Positions 37,080 to 47,227 are shown, numbered from the stretch's first letter. The stretch: DNA of 64,000 nucleotides from a bacterium (GCA_029561455.1 JAKQIY010000006.1:1-64000), one strand, 5' to 3'. A program made the numbers and translations. The notes: generated by a model not told the origin, from the sequence alone.

Positions 37080-39917
37080 ATGATGAAACATGTGTTATTG
37101 GTATTACTAGCCGTCATTCTCGTGTGCAACTGCGGGCAAGGCTATGAAAAAAAGGCGGACGGTATTGTATTAAAATTACAACCCGCCAAAGAAACCGACG
37201 CCCGGTCGCTAAGAATTCAATTTTGCGCGGATAACATTGTCCATGTCATCGCCGCGCCGGGTGATAATTTTTCAACCCGCCCCAGCCTGATCGTCGAAAA
37301 CCAGGACTGGGAACCGGTTCGCTGGAAGCTGGCGCAAACCGACAGCCAGTTAGTGCTTGCCACAGCCAAATTGCAGGTGCGCGTATCGCCTGCTACCGGG
37401 GAGATCGCCTTCCTGGACGCAAACGGCAACCCTGTTCTCAACGAATTACCGGGCGGCGGCAAATCTTTTACCGCTGCTGAAGAGATGGGTGAAAAAACCT
37501 TTCACGCCCGGCAGCTATTCTCCTCTCCCGCCGATGAAGCCTTTTACGGACTTGGCGCGCATCAAAACGGTATTATGAATTATAAAGGACACAATGTCGA
37601 TTTGTGGCAATATAATGTTGTCGATATCGTACCCTTCCTGGTCTCCAGCAAAAACTATGGAATTTTATGGGACAACAACTCCCGCACCAAATTCGGCGAT
37701 ATCCGCGATTACGAACCGCTTACATCGCTGATATTATATGACGCTCAAGGCGAAAAAGGCGGTCTGACCGCGGAATATTGCAATAACCGCACTTTTGCCA
37801 ACCCAGTTGTTACCGCACGGGAAACGTTCATCGACTATAACTTTTTGGAAGACATGACTTCTTTCCCGTCGGAATTTAAAATGGCCAACGGCAGCGTCCG
37901 TTGGTCCGGTTCAGTTGAATCCGCAGAATCCGGTCTGCACCTGTTCCGGGTATACAGTTCCGGCTATGGCAAAGTGTGGCTGAATAACGAACTGGTCGTA
38001 GACAAATGGCGGCAGGGTTGGCTGCCCTGGACCAATATCCTGCCTCTGAATATGGAAGCCGGTAAACGCTACCCGATCAAGATCGAATGGATCCCCGATT
38101 CGGGCCAGGCTTATATGGGCCTGCGCTGGTTGAGTCCCGCCAAAGAAGATTTCCAAAACCGGTTGTCCCTGTATTCTTATGTAGCCGATCAAATTGACTA
38201 TTATTATATCTATGGCGACAATGCCGAACAGGTCATTCAGGGCTATCGCACCATAACCGGCCAGGCGCCGGTGATGCCGAAATGGGCGATGGGTTTCTGG
38301 CAGTGCCGCCAGCGCTATCAAACCCAGGAACAATTGCTCGATGTGGTTAAAGGCTATCGTAACCGGGAAATACCGCTGGATAACATAGTACAGGACTGGT
38401 TCTACTGGCCGGAAACCAAATGGGGCGACCATGATTTTGATAAGGACCGTTTCCCCGATCCCGACGGCATGGTAAAAGAGCTTCATAATAAACTGCATAC
38501 CAACATTATGATCTCCGTATGGCCCAAATTCTATGTCGGCACCGAGCATTACAAACAGTTTGAAGAAAAAGGCTGGTTGTATATGCGCAATGTCGAAAAA
38601 CAGGAACGCGACTGGGTCGGCCCGGGTTATCATTCTACTTTTTACGATCCGTACAGCACCGGCGCGCGTGAATTGTTCTGGAAACAGATCGATAACAAAC
38701 TGTTTAGCAAAAATTTCGACGCCTGGTGGCTGGATGCAACCGAGCCGGATATCCATTCCAATTTATCCGATGAAGAACGCATGCTGCGCAACGGCCCGAC
38801 GGCGCTTGGTACCTTTGCCCGCTATGCAAACAGTTATTCGTTGATGAACGCCAAAGGTATTTATGAAGGCCAACGCAAGACCCGCCCGGATCAACGGGTA
38901 TTCATCCTTACCCGGTCAGCTTATGCCGGTCAGCAACGGTATGCGGCGGCCACCTGGAGCGGCGATATTGCCGCCCGTTGGTACGACCTGAAAATACAAA
39001 TTCCCGCCGGTTTGAACATGGGTCTATCCGGAATTCCCTGGTGGACGACCGATATTGGCGGTTTTGCTACGGAAACCCGCTATATAAATCAAGACCCCGC
39101 TCATTTGGAAGAATGGCGCGAACTGAACACCCGTTGGTTCCAGTTTGGCGCATTCTGTCCTTTGTTCCGGTCGCATGGCGAGTTCCCCTTCCGGGAAATT
39201 TACAATATTGCCCCGGAAAACCACCCGGCATACCAGGCTATGGTAAACTATGATAAACTGCGTTATCGCCTGATGCCGTATATTTATTCACTGGCAGGAC
39301 ACGTTACTTTTAAAGGTTCCACAATCATGCGGGCGCTGGTAATGGATTTCAACGCCGATCCGCAGGTCCGTAATATTGCCGATCAGTACATGTTCGGGCC
39401 GTCTATACTCGTGAACCCGGTCACAGAATTCAAAGCCAGACAGCGATCCGTTTACCTGCCGGCTACCACCGGGTGGTATGATTTCAAAACCGGTACGTAT
39501 CTGCCAGGCGGTCAAACGATCATTGCGGATGCGCCTTATAGCGACATGCCCCTGTACATTAAAGAAGGTTCGATCCTGCCCTTTGGCCCGGACATTCAAT
39601 ACAGCACTGAAAAACCGGCCGACCCCATTCTGCTTTATGTGTACACCGGTCAGGACGCCGAATTTGATATTTATGAAGATGAGAATATCAATTACAATTA
39701 CGAAAAAGGCGCTTTCTCGATCATTCCCATAACCTGGGATGAACAAGAAAAAACATTGACGATCCATGACCGCCAGGGCTCTTTCCCGGGAATGTTGACA
39801 GAACGCACATTCCAGGTGGTGTGGGTCAGCAAGGACAAGACGCAAAAACTTGATTTTGCCGCGTCCCCGGATCAGGTTATCAAATATTCCGGCGCTGCCC
39901 AGTCCGTAAAAATGTAA
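37080..39917 (+). CDS. GH31 alpha-xylosidase-like enzyme with PA14 insert, exported
   Basis: This 945-residue glycoside hydrolase family 31 enzyme is predicted to remove alpha-linked xylose (or glucose) from oligosaccharides such as those of xyloglucan. It has an N-terminal signal, a GH31 N-terminal beta domain, and an inserted PA14 domain (about residues 227-355, FRVYSSGYGKVWLNNELVV). A (beta/alpha)8 barrel follows, with nucleophile Asp552 in WWLDATEPD and acid/base Asp629 in WSGDIAARW, and then C-terminal beta domains. The PA14 insert is the arrangement known from xyloglucan-active GH31 enzymes. Length fits. GGAG precedes the ATG, and a second ATG follows immediately. It stands alone between an AT-rich spacer and a terminator. 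Confidence 0.92.
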   Translation: MMKHVLLVLLAVILVCNCGQGYEKKADGIVLKLQPAKETDARSLRIQFCADNIVHVIAAPGDNFSTRPSLIVENQDWEPVRWKLAQTDSQLVLATAKLQVRVSPATGEIAFLDANGNPVLNELPGGGKSFTAAEEMGEKTFHARQLFSSPADEAFYGLGAHQNGIMNYKGHNVDLWQYNVVDIVPFLVSSKNYGILWDNNSRTKFGDIRDYEPLTSLILYDAQGEKGGLTAEYCNNRTFANPVVTARETFIDYNFLEDMTSFPSEFKMANGSVRWSGSVESAESGLHLFRVYSSGYGKVWLNNELVVDKWRQGWLPWTNILPLNMEAGKRYPIKIEWIPDSGQAYMGLRWLSPAKEDFQNRLSLYSYVADQIDYYYIYGDNAEQVIQGYRTITGQAPVMPKWAMGFWQCRQRYQTQEQLLDVVKGYRNREIPLDNIVQDWFYWPETKWGDHDFDKDRFPDPDGMVKELHNKLHTNIMISVWPKFYVGTEHYKQFEEKGWLYMRNVEKQERDWVGPGYHSTFYDPYSTGARELFWKQIDNKLFSKNFDAWWLDATEPDIHSNLSDEERMLRNGPTALGTFARYANSYSLMNAKGIYEGQRKTRPDQRVFILTRSAYAGQQRYAAATWSGDIAARWYDLKIQIPAGLNMGLSGIPWWTTDIGGFATETRYINQDPAHLEEWRELNTRWFQFGAFCPLFRSHGEFPFREIYNIAPENHPAYQAMVNYDKLRYRLMPYIYSLAGHVTFKGSTIMRALVMDFNADPQVRNIADQYMFGPSILVNPVTEFKARQRSVYLPATTGWYDFKTGTYLPGGQTIIADAPYSDMPLYIKEGSILPFGPDIQYSTEKPADPILLYVYTGQDAEFDIYEDENINYNYEKGAFSIIPITWDEQEKTLTIHDRQGSFPGMLTERTFQVVWVSKDKTQKLDFAASPDQVIKYSGAAQSVKM

Positions 39918-39967
39918 TAACCGTAAAGTTCTTTTCCCGCAGGTGTTTGCACCCAGCGGGTAAAATG

Positions 39968-40016
39968 AAAAACCGGATGTGATCGTCCTTTATAGACATC
40001 ACACCCGGTTTTTTTA
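39968..40016. terminator. Bidirectional terminator after the GH31 gene
   Basis: A long stem pairs AAAAACCGG plus TGTGAT at 39968-39983 with ATCACA plus CCGGTTTTT at 39998-40013, with one bulge and a 14-nt loop. T runs follow on both strands, so it can serve the GH31 gene and the convergent lipoprotein gene. Confidence 0.9.
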
Positions 40017-40039
40017 TGTTGCTATAGAACTAAAAAATA

Positions 40040-40681
40040 CTATTTCAATTCACGGTTACCAATTTTAGCGCTGATCAGAGTGCTTCTGCCTGAAGGCAGG
40101 ATATAACTCACCGGGCCGATGCCCCGCGCATACCAGATATAGCTGGTACCGGCCATATAGGGTTTTTCGACATCCTCGGTGTAACTGATGGTCATCCGCA
40201 TTTTAACGCAATCGGGAAACAGTCCGCACGGGAGTTCCACAGTTTCAATGGATTCCACTTCATATTCAACCGTGATCGGAACGGTTTCGGTGGTCGAATC
40301 GAGCCGGGTTTCCACACTCTCGATCACTTTTTTATCGCCCAAACGGTCGGATAACGGCGACGATGGCAATGGCGGATTAAAGCGGATTTCCGGAATAAAA
40401 ACGGACTGGGGTGTAAAGCTGGTCCAGTATAATCTTCCATCGATGCGGCTGTGACGTTCTTCCCAGATCGGTATGCCCAGCGAATCAAAATAAACCACAT
40501 GATAATCGATCTTGTCATTTGTCCGGGTTTCTTCGGTTACCTGCATTTTTGCCATTTCACCCGCATATTTCCAGGTATTGTTAACCTTCATTGGAAAATA
40601 ATCCGGCATATTGGTATTTTCAGAACAGGAAAACACCAGGGTTAAAAGAAATAATATTGCTGCTAAATATACACTTTTCAT
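40040..40681 (-). CDS. Uncharacterised lipoprotein
   Basis: This product of about 213 residues has a lipoprotein signal (MKSVYLAAILFLLTLVFSC). I do not recognise a named family, but the opening phrase DYFPMKVNNTWKYAGEM is a theme seen in many exported proteins of this group (compare PDYYPLHIGDKWIYEH in the protein at 52645). The rest is beta-rich, with two Cys around residue 162 (LPCGLFPDCVKMRM). The start at 40681 is chosen; an in-frame TTG at 40693 also exists. It is convergent with the GH31 gene and shares its terminator. Confidence 0.7.
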   Translation of the reverse strand: MKSVYLAAILFLLTLVFSCSENTNMPDYFPMKVNNTWKYAGEMAKMQVTEETRTNDKIDYHVVYFDSLGIPIWEERHSRIDGRLYWTSFTPQSVFIPEIRFNPPLPSSPLSDRLGDKKVIESVETRLDSTTETVPITVEYEVESIETVELPCGLFPDCVKMRMTISYTEDVEKPYMAGTSYIWYARGIGPVSYILPSGRSTLISAKIGNRELK

Positions 40682-40871
40682 AAATCCACACAAAGGGTTA
40701 TACGGTATAATAAATTACTTTTTGATGTTAATTTACATATTTTTCGGTGCAATTCAAAAATGATTATTCCCCTCGCAGAAATTTCAGGTAATTGACGACT
40801 TTATATATCATTGCTTCTTTTTAATATACCGACGCAGAAACAGACGGATCGTTTTAATAACCAGTTCCCGC

Positions 40872-41300
40872 TCATTTTTGATTCCCTTCCAGCGCCTTTT
40901 TCAGGGCATTCCACGATAACAACGCGCATTTCACCCGCGTGGGATAATCACAAACGCCCTGGAATGCAGCCAGTTCATCCATATTTTCAGTATCCACATC
41001 ACCTTCGCCCTTGACCATTTTGGTAAATTGCTCGAACAGCTGTTTTGCCTCCTGCAGGCTTTTTCCCTTGATCTGTTCGGTCATTACCGATGCCGAAGCC
41101 TGGCTGATAGCGCAGCCGTGTCCTTCGAATGCTACTTCGGTAACAATATTATCTTTTACTTTCAAAGACAAAACAATTTCATCACCACAAAATGGATTCT
41201 TGCCGTTAATGATCACATCGGCGTTGGTAACTGCGCCATGATTGCGGGGATGTTTGTAATGTTCGAGTATGATCTCCTGGTATAAATTATCTAGTTCCAT
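40872..41300 (-). CDS. sufU: SUF iron-sulfur scaffold/sulfur-transfer protein SufU
   Basis: This 142-residue zinc-containing partner of SufS accepts persulfide sulfur from the desulfurase. The three conserved Cys contexts are intact: NPFCGDEI, GHGCAISQAS and VKCALLSWNALK, with the conserved Asp in CGDE. The start overlaps the sufS end by 10 bp, and it is the last gene of the SUF operon. Cytoplasmic. Confidence 0.95.
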   Translation of the reverse strand: MELDNLYQEIILEHYKHPRNHGAVTNADVIINGKNPFCGDEIVLSLKVKDNIVTEVAFEGHGCAISQASASVMTEQIKGKSLQEAKQLFEQFTKMVKGEGDVDTENMDELAAFQGVCDYPTRVKCALLSWNALKKALEGNQK

Positions 41301-42550
41301 TTGCTGAAATACTCCCTGGCGTTTTCAAGGTTATGAATAAATTCATCAATTTCCGATTTGGTGTTATAAAGATAAAAGCTGGCTCGCGCTGTGGCAGGAA
41401 CGCGCAGTCGTTTCATGATCAGTTTGGCGCAGTGATGACCGGAACGAATGGCGATGTTACGGCTGTCCAGAAAGGTTGCCAGATCATGGGGATGGATCGC
41501 TCCAAGTGAAAAAGAGATCACCGGGCCGCGGTTATGCATAGGGCCATAAATACGCAGATCTTTAATACCCTGCATTCCAGCCAGGGCATAATCGGTCAGA
41601 TCGCGATCATGCCGGTGAATGTTCCCGATACCAATTTTATTGATAAAGTCGATAGCCGCGCCCAGGCCGATTGCGCCGGGCAGGTTTTGCGTGCCGGCTT
41701 CAAATTTCCAGGGAATGTCGTTCCAGGTGGAATGAGTATAATCCACATCGCTGATCATCGACCCGCCGAAAAACACCGGTTCCATTTTCTCCAAAATTTC
41801 CCGCCGGGCATAAAGGGCGCCGCTGCCCATCGGTCCCAATACTTTATGACCGGAAAACACATAAAAATCCGCATCCAGTTCAACAACATTGACCGGTATA
41901 TGTGGAACACTCTGCGCGCCGTCTACCAAAACCAATGCGCCGGTTGCATGAGCCGCTTTAATGATCGCCGCCAAATCCGGGATGGTTCCCAAAACATTCG
42001 ACATGTGGGTAACGGTTATCAGCCGGGTTTTGGGCGAAAGCAGATCGTAAAATTGCGGCATATTCAACATACCCGTTTCATCAAAACCGACAAATTTTAA
42101 AACTGCGCCGGTTTTCTGCGCCGCCATTTGCCAGGGGATTAGATTGCTGTGGTGTTCCATTTCGGTAATAATGATCTCGTCGCCGGCTTTAAGATTATGC
42201 AATCCCCAGCCATAAGCGGCAAAATTAACAGCTTCGGTCGCGCCGCGCACAAACACAATTTCCTCCGGCGAAGCCGCGCCGATAAAGTCCGCCACTTTGG
42301 CGCGCGCTCGTTCATATTCATCGGTCGCTCTTTCCGCAATTTTATAAGCGCCGCGGTGACTGTTGGCGTTATACAGAACATTAAATTCCTGCCAGGCATC
42401 CAACACCTGCTGCGGGCGCTGCGCGGTGGCCGCGCTATCCAGGTAGATCAGGCCGCGATTTTGCGGCTGCTGAAAAAACGGGAACTGCTCACGCACATTG
42501 TCAATAGTTATTCTGTTTTTACTTTTCAAAATTGTCTCTGCGCCACTCAT
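41291..42550 (-). CDS. sufS: Cysteine desulfurase SufS
   Basis: This 419-residue PLP enzyme removes sulfur from L-cysteine for Fe-S cluster assembly. The PLP Lys is at residue 236 in FSGHKVLGPMG and the active-site Cys at residue 374 in SGHHCAKL, the group II arrangement. Other landmarks: IYLDSAATAQRPQQV, FVRGATEAVNFAAY, ITEMEHHSNLIPWQ and VDGAQSVPH. It is embedded in the SUF operon between the Rieske protein and sufU. Confidence 0.97.
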   Translation of the reverse strand: MSGAETILKSKNRITIDNVREQFPFFQQPQNRGLIYLDSAATAQRPQQVLDAWQEFNVLYNANSHRGAYKIAERATDEYERARAKVADFIGAASPEEIVFVRGATEAVNFAAYGWGLHNLKAGDEIIITEMEHHSNLIPWQMAAQKTGAVLKFVGFDETGMLNMPQFYDLLSPKTRLITVTHMSNVLGTIPDLAAIIKAAHATGALVLVDGAQSVPHIPVNVVELDADFYVFSGHKVLGPMGSGALYARREILEKMEPVFFGGSMISDVDYTHSTWNDIPWKFEAGTQNLPGAIGLGAAIDFINKIGIGNIHRHDRDLTDYALAGMQGIKDLRIYGPMHNRGPVISFSLGAIHPHDLATFLDSRNIAIRSGHHCAKLIMKRLRVPATARASFYLYNTKSEIDEFIHNLENAREYFSKWN

Positions 42551-42552
42551 TA

Positions 42553-42876
42553 TTAATCCGCTTTCATATTGATTTCGATAATACCATTGACAACCCGTAC
42601 CGGCCAGGTTTTTACATTTTCGTATGCCGGCAACGCTAAAGCCTCGCCGGTTTTAATATTATATTGCGCGCCATGATACGAACAAACCAGGCGGTGTTCA
42701 TCAAGCCAGCCGTCGGACAAGGGGAATTCTTCGTGTGTACAGCGATCGTGTAAAGCAAAAACCTCGTCGCCCTGACGTACCAGAAGCACCGGCGCTCCGT
42801 TTACCTCGATACGGCGCATTGATCCGGGTTCCAGGCTGGATAATTCGATTGTCGGTACATATTCACTCATTCTCAT
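42553..42876 (-). CDS. Rieske-type [2Fe-2S] ferredoxin in the SUF operon
   Basis: This small soluble protein of 107 residues is a single Rieske domain. The cluster ligands are visible as CTH (HDRCTHEEFPL) and CSYH (LVCSYHGAQYN), separated by 16 residues. It resembles ferredoxin subunits of ring-hydroxylating dioxygenases, but no oxygenase is nearby. Similar Rieske proteins sit within SUF operons of other bacteria, suggesting electron supply or cluster handling. It is 2 bp upstream of sufS in the transcription sense. The ATG at 42876 or the one two codons later could be the start. Confidence 0.93.
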   Translation of the reverse strand: MRMSEYVPTIELSSLEPGSMRRIEVNGAPVLLVRQGDEVFALHDRCTHEEFPLSDGWLDEHRLVCSYHGAQYNIKTGEALALPAYENVKTWPVRVVNGIIEINMKAD

Positions 42877-42886
42877 ATTCCATATT

Positions 42887-43207
42887 TCACATCATCCCTA
42901 ATACAAGCTTGGCATCTTCGGACATTTTATCCGCATCCCAGGGCGGATCCCAAACGATCTTGACTCTTACCTGTTCAACGCCTTCCACAAAGCGCACCGC
43001 ATTCCGCACTTCGCCGGGCAGAGACTCGGCGACCGGGCACATTGGCGAAGTGAGCGTCATGGTAATTTCTGCATTTCCCTCATCATCAAGGTCAATGCCA
43101 TACACGAGGCCAAGATCATAAATATTTACCGGGATTTCCGGGTCGTAAATATCCTTTAATACGTCAATGATATCGTCAATTACAAATTGTTTTTCCTGTT
43201 TAGTCAC
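42887..43207 (-). CDS. sufT: SufT/MIP18-family (DUF59) Fe-S assembly protein
   Basis: This 106-residue DUF59 protein is of the SufT/YitW type and is thought to help mature Fe-S proteins. Hallmarks are YDPEIPVNIYDLGLVYGI at residues 21-38, MTLTSPMCPVAESLP with the conserved Cys, and VKIVWDPPWDADKMSEDAK near the end. The start is GTG, with GAGGG upstream. It lies in the SUF operon between sufD and the Rieske gene. Confidence 0.93.
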   Translation of the reverse strand: MTKQEKQFVIDDIIDVLKDIYDPEIPVNIYDLGLVYGIDLDDEGNAEITMTLTSPMCPVAESLPGEVRNAVRFVEGVEQVRVKIVWDPPWDADKMSEDAKLVLGMM

Positions 43208-43221
43208 ATCGACCCTCTAAT

Positions 43222-44553
43222 TTAATATTTTATATGGCCATTTTCAAGCCTGGCAAGCACCATGCTGTCGATCCGGTTGTGAATTTCTTCATTTCTGATT
43301 GTGCGGAGAATTTCACCGGCAAAGGCGTGGATCATCATTTCTTTGGCCAACTTTTCATTGATGCCGCGCGAGCGCAGATAAAAGACCCCGTTTTCATCGA
43401 TCTGGCCGACCGTGCCGCCATGTGTACAACGGACATCATCGGCAAAGATTTCCAGTTGCGGTTTGGTATCGACCATAGCGCTATCGGAAAGCAGCAGGTT
43501 TTTGTTACTTTGAATCGCATCGGTTTTTTGCGCTTCCGGACGCACATGGATTTTGCCGCTGAATACAGCCCTGGCGTTGCCATCGAGTATGCCGTGATAG
43601 ACCTGGCGGCTGCTGCAATGCGGCCGGGCATGGTCAATGAGCGTATGATTATCAACCAGGCGGCTGCCGCCGGCCAGGTATAATCCGTTCAAATTACTGC
43701 CGCACCCCTCTCCTGCCAGCACATTGATCACATCGTTTCGGACAATCGCGCCGCCAAAAGAGTAGGAATGTAAATTGACGGTACTGCTGCGCTGCTGATG
43801 TACAAACAACGCCGCTATATGATATGCCTGCAGGCTTTCCTGCTGAATTTTATAGTGTTCCACAACCGCATTTTCACCGGCAATGACCTCGGTAACGGGA
43901 TTGGTTAAGTATTTGTCGGCGTCAGCTCCGGCATAACTTTCCAGTACGGTAACTGCCGAATTGGCGCCGGTCACGACCAGGTTGCGCGGATGAGAGACCA
44001 GGGTATTTCCTGCGGCGCTGGTTAAATATAATAAATGTATTGGCTCTTTTAAAATCACATTATCCGGGACATATATAAAAGCGCCGTCATGCAAAAAGGC
44101 GGTATTCAAGGCGGTAAATTCCCGATCAATATAATTTGCATAACGGGTAATGTACCTTTGCACAAGTTCAGGCATTTTTTGCAAAGCATCGGCGAGACCC
44201 GATATATACACCCCGGACGGTGAACGTGTTGCAGATAATTCCGGAATATACTGGCCGTTCAAAAACACCAGGCGGCTATGCTGCGGATCGTTCAGAAAGA
44301 ACGGCTTGAACAGCGGTTCGGTTACCTTTACGGGCGCGACGGTCGCCGGTTTGAACCCGGTATTATTAAGAGAAGAAACGTCGGTGAATCGCCATTCTTC
44401 CTTGCGTATAGATGGAAATCCCATCCGGGTGAAATGCTGCATTGCCTCCCGGCGAATTTTATGCAACGGCGAATGTGATTGGCCATTCAGGCGCTTTTCC
44501 AAATCGGCAAAATTCACCTCGTACCAGAATTTATCGGTTATCGGTTGATTCAT
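43222..44553 (-). CDS. sufD: Fe-S cluster assembly protein SufD
   Basis: This 443-residue right-handed beta-helix subunit of the SufBCD scaffold complex matches the family from GFPSIRKEEWRFTDVSSL through the helix repeats to the C-terminal SRGINEKLAKEMMIHAFAGE. The conserved DVRCTHGGTVGQIDE segment carries the interface Cys and His. AGGAGG precedes the ATG. It follows sufC in the operon. Confidence 0.95.
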   Translation of the reverse strand: MNQPITDKFWYEVNFADLEKRLNGQSHSPLHKIRREAMQHFTRMGFPSIRKEEWRFTDVSSLNNTGFKPATVAPVKVTEPLFKPFFLNDPQHSRLVFLNGQYIPELSATRSPSGVYISGLADALQKMPELVQRYITRYANYIDREFTALNTAFLHDGAFIYVPDNVILKEPIHLLYLTSAAGNTLVSHPRNLVVTGANSAVTVLESYAGADADKYLTNPVTEVIAGENAVVEHYKIQQESLQAYHIAALFVHQQRSSTVNLHSYSFGGAIVRNDVINVLAGEGCGSNLNGLYLAGGSRLVDNHTLIDHARPHCSSRQVYHGILDGNARAVFSGKIHVRPEAQKTDAIQSNKNLLLSDSAMVDTKPQLEIFADDVRCTHGGTVGQIDENGVFYLRSRGINEKLAKEMMIHAFAGEILRTIRNEEIHNRIDSMVLARLENGHIKY

Positions 44554-44565
44554 ACCCGTATCCTC

Positions 44566-45333
44566 CTACTCCTTGACCGATTCATAAGGGACATCTTCTT
44601 TTAGCCAGTCATAGCCCTGTTTTTCCAGTTCCAGGGCCAGGTTCTTGTCGCCGGATTTGACAATTTTGCCTTTATACAGTACATGCACATAATCGGGGAC
44701 AATATAATCCAACAGCCGCTGGTAATGGGTTACCAGGATGACGGCATTTTTTTCATTTTTCAGGCTGTTCACACCCTGGGCAACAATTTTCAGGGCGTCG
44801 ATATCCAGACCGGAATCGGTTTCGTCCAACACGGCCAGTTGCGGTTCGAGCACCGCCATTTGTAATATTTCATTACGTTTTTTCTCACCGCCGGAAAAGC
44901 CTTCATTAACGGCGCGTTTCAAAAAGCTCTCGTCCATTTGCACCAGTTTCATTCTATCGCGGATTAATTTTAGAAATTCCATAGCGCTGACCGGTTTTTT
45001 GCCTTCGTATTCCCGTTTTTCATTCAGGGCGGTGCGTAAAAAATAACTGGTATTCACACCGGGAATTTCCACAGGGTATTGGAATGCCAGGAACACGCCT
45101 TCACGGGCGCGGTCTTCGGGAGATAATTCAAGCAGGTCTTTACCATTATACTCAACACTGCCTTTAGTCACTTCATATTCCTTGCGGCCGGCCAAAACCT
45201 GCGCCAGGGTGCTTTTGCCGGAACCGTTCGGCCCCATTATGGCATGAATTTCTCCGGCTTGAACTTGCAGATCGAGTCCTTTTAATATTTCTTTACCTTC
45301 AACGGATGCATGTAAATTTTTTATCGTTAACAT
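44566..45333 (-). CDS. sufC: Fe-S cluster assembly ATPase SufC
   Basis: This 255-residue ABC-type ATPase powers the SufBCD scaffold. Walker A is GPNGSGKST, the signature is FSGGEKKRNE, Walker B is LAVLDETDSGLD and the switch His is in VTHYQRL. The start at 45333 is preferred, because the TTG at 45345 forms part of the Shine-Dalgarno (TTGGAG) for it. It lies between sufB and sufD in the operon. Confidence 0.97.
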   Translation of the reverse strand: MLTIKNLHASVEGKEILKGLDLQVQAGEIHAIMGPNGSGKSTLAQVLAGRKEYEVTKGSVEYNGKDLLELSPEDRAREGVFLAFQYPVEIPGVNTSYFLRTALNEKREYEGKKPVSAMEFLKLIRDRMKLVQMDESFLKRAVNEGFSGGEKKRNEILQMAVLEPQLAVLDETDSGLDIDALKIVAQGVNSLKNEKNAVILVTHYQRLLDYIVPDYVHVLYKGKIVKSGDKNLALELEKQGYDWLKEDVPYESVKE

Positions 45334-45350
45334 GTTATTCTCCAATTTTA

Positions 45351-46799
45351 TTAACCTACACTACCTTCAAGACTGACACCCAGCAGCTTTTGCGCTTCAA
45401 CCGCGAACTCCATCGGCAATTCGGCAAAAACTTCTTTACAAAAACCATTCACGATCATGGAAACCGCATCCTCGGTGGAAATTCCACGCTGGTTACAGTA
45501 AAAGATCTGATCCTCGCCGATCCGCGACGTAGTAGCTTCGTGTTCCACCTGCGCCGTGCTGTTTTTAACTTCAATATATGGAAACGTATGCGCGCCGCAT
45601 TTATCGCCGATAAGCAGCGAATCGCACTGCGAATAATTACGTGCATTTGTAGCGCTTTTCAGCACCTTTACCTGGCCGCGATAACTATTTTGTCCGAACC
45701 CGGTGGAGATACCTTTGGATACGATTGTGCTTTTGGTATTTTTACCAATATGGATCATTTTCGTGCCGGTATCCGCCTGCTGACGATTGGCGGTTACAGC
45801 CACAGAGTAAAACTCGCCGACCGAGTTATCGCCCTGTAAAATACAGCCGGGGTACTTCCAGGTGATGGCCGAACCGGTTTCCACCTGCGTCCAGGATATT
45901 TTGGAATTAACGCCTTTACACCAGCCGCGTTTGGTAACGAAATTATAAATACCGCCTTTGCCGTCTTTATCGCCGGGATACCAGTTTTGCACCGTAGAAT
46001 ATTTTATCTGCGCATTATCCAGCGCGATCAGTTCCACTACAGCAGCGTGCAACTGGTTTTCATCGCGCATTGGCGCGGTACAGCCTTCCAGGTAACTCAC
46101 ATAACTGCCCTCCTCGGCGACTATTAAGGTGCGTTCGAACTGGCCGGTATTGGCGGCGTTGATGCGAAAATAGGTGGAAAGCTCCATGGGGCAGCGTACG
46201 CCTTTGGGAATATAGGCAAACGAACCGTCGCTGAACACCGCCGAATTGAGCGCTGCAAAATAGTTATCGTTATAGGGCACCACCGAGCCGAGGTATTTCT
46301 TAACCAGGTCGGGATGATTTTGCACCGCTTCGGAAAACGAACAGAATATAATACCCAGTTCGGCGAGTTTTTCCTTGAATGTGGTCGCCACCGAAACGCT
46401 GTCCAGTACCGCATCGACCGCCACGCCGGCGAGCTTTTCCTGTTCCGCCAGCGGAATACCCAATTTGTTGTACATATCCAGAATCGCCGGATCAACATCG
46501 CTCAACTTCTTTGGGCCGTCGTTCTTACTTTTGGGCGCGGAATAATAGACAATATCCTGATAGTCGATCTTTTCATATTTCACATTAGCCCAGTTCGGCT
46601 CGGTCATGGTTTGCCAGTGCCGGAATGCCTTTAATCGCCATTCCAGCAGGAATTCAGGTTCGCGTTTTTTGGCCGAGATCAGGCGGATCACCTCTTCATT
46701 CAGGCCGCGCGGCGCCGCTTCGCTTTCAATATCCGAAACAAAGCCGTATTTATATTCCCGGTTGGCATATTCCTGTAAAAAATCATTATCGGACGCCAT
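45351..46799 (-). CDS. sufB: Fe-S cluster assembly protein SufB
   Basis: This 482-residue core scaffold subunit is where the nascent cluster is built. Typical stretches are [20 protein letters not shown] near the N terminus, [16 protein letters not shown]-like [17 protein letters not shown], and the C-terminal [20 protein letters not shown] with [26 protein letters not shown] precedes the ATG. It is 6 bp downstream of the Rrf2 regulator gene. Confidence 0.97.
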   Translation of the reverse strand: MASDNDFLQEYANREYKYGFVSDIESEAAPRGLNEEVIRLISAKKREPEFLLEWRLKAFRHWQTMTEPNWANVKYEKIDYQDIVYYSAPKSKNDGPKKLSDVDPAILDMYNKLGIPLAEQEKLAGVAVDAVLDSVSVATTFKEKLAELGIIFCSFSEAVQNHPDLVKKYLGSVVPYNDNYFAALNSAVFSDGSFAYIPKGVRCPMELSTYFRINAANTGQFERTLIVAEEGSYVSYLEGCTAPMRDENQLHAAVVELIALDNAQIKYSTVQNWYPGDKDGKGGIYNFVTKRGWCKGVNSKISWTQVETGSAITWKYPGCILQGDNSVGEFYSVAVTANRQQADTGTKMIHIGKNTKSTIVSKGISTGFGQNSYRGQVKVLKSATNARNYSQCDSLLIGDKCGAHTFPYIEVKNSTAQVEHEATTSRIGEDQIFYCNQRGISTEDAVSMIVNGFCKEVFAELPMEFAVEAQKLLGVSLEGSVG

Positions 46800-46805
46800 T
46801 ATAGT

Positions 46806-47210
46806 TTACTCCTTGAAAAAATCCGCTAACGTCATAGTTTGTAACTGGTCAATAATACCATTTTGCAGCGGCGTAAAGCGGTGACGCAGAGTGCAATGCT
46901 CCTTGCGCACACAGCAATCATTATTTTGATAACAATCGGTAATATGGATAGGGCCTTCAATGGCTTCCAACACTTTTGCCAGGGAAACCTCGCTCGCCGG
47001 CTGTCGTAATGCATATCCCCCCTGCGCGCCCTGCACGGACTCGATAATTTTATTGCGGGTGAGAGATTGCATAATTTTGGCCAGCAGGGTTTGCGAAACA
47101 TTATAAAATTCCGCAATTTCACGCACCGTAGCTACGTTCCTTTCGGCATTATGTTGCATGTATTGCAATGCCAGTAATCCATATTCGGTTTTTTTACTTA
47201 GTTTGAACAT
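46806..47210 (-). CDS. Rrf2-family Fe-S-sensing regulator of the SUF operon
   Basis: This 134-residue winged-helix regulator opens with the Rrf2 signature KLSKKTEYGLLALQYM. It has a recognition helix region (VSQTLLAKIMQSLTRNKII), the wing GAQGGYAL, and a cluster-binding loop with Cys93, Cys99, Cys100 and Cys106. By analogy with IscR/SufR it should bind a [2Fe-2S] or [4Fe-4S] cluster and repress the operon when clusters are plentiful. It is the promoter-proximal SUF gene, with an IscR-like palindrome 18 bp upstream of its start. Confidence 0.93.
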   Translation of the reverse strand: MFKLSKKTEYGLLALQYMQHNAERNVATVREIAEFYNVSQTLLAKIMQSLTRNKIIESVQGAQGGYALRQPASEVSLAKVLEAIEGPIHITDCYQNNDCCVRKEHCTLRHRFTPLQNGIIDQLQTMTLADFFKE

Positions 47211-47227
47211 TCTTGCTTCTCAAATAG

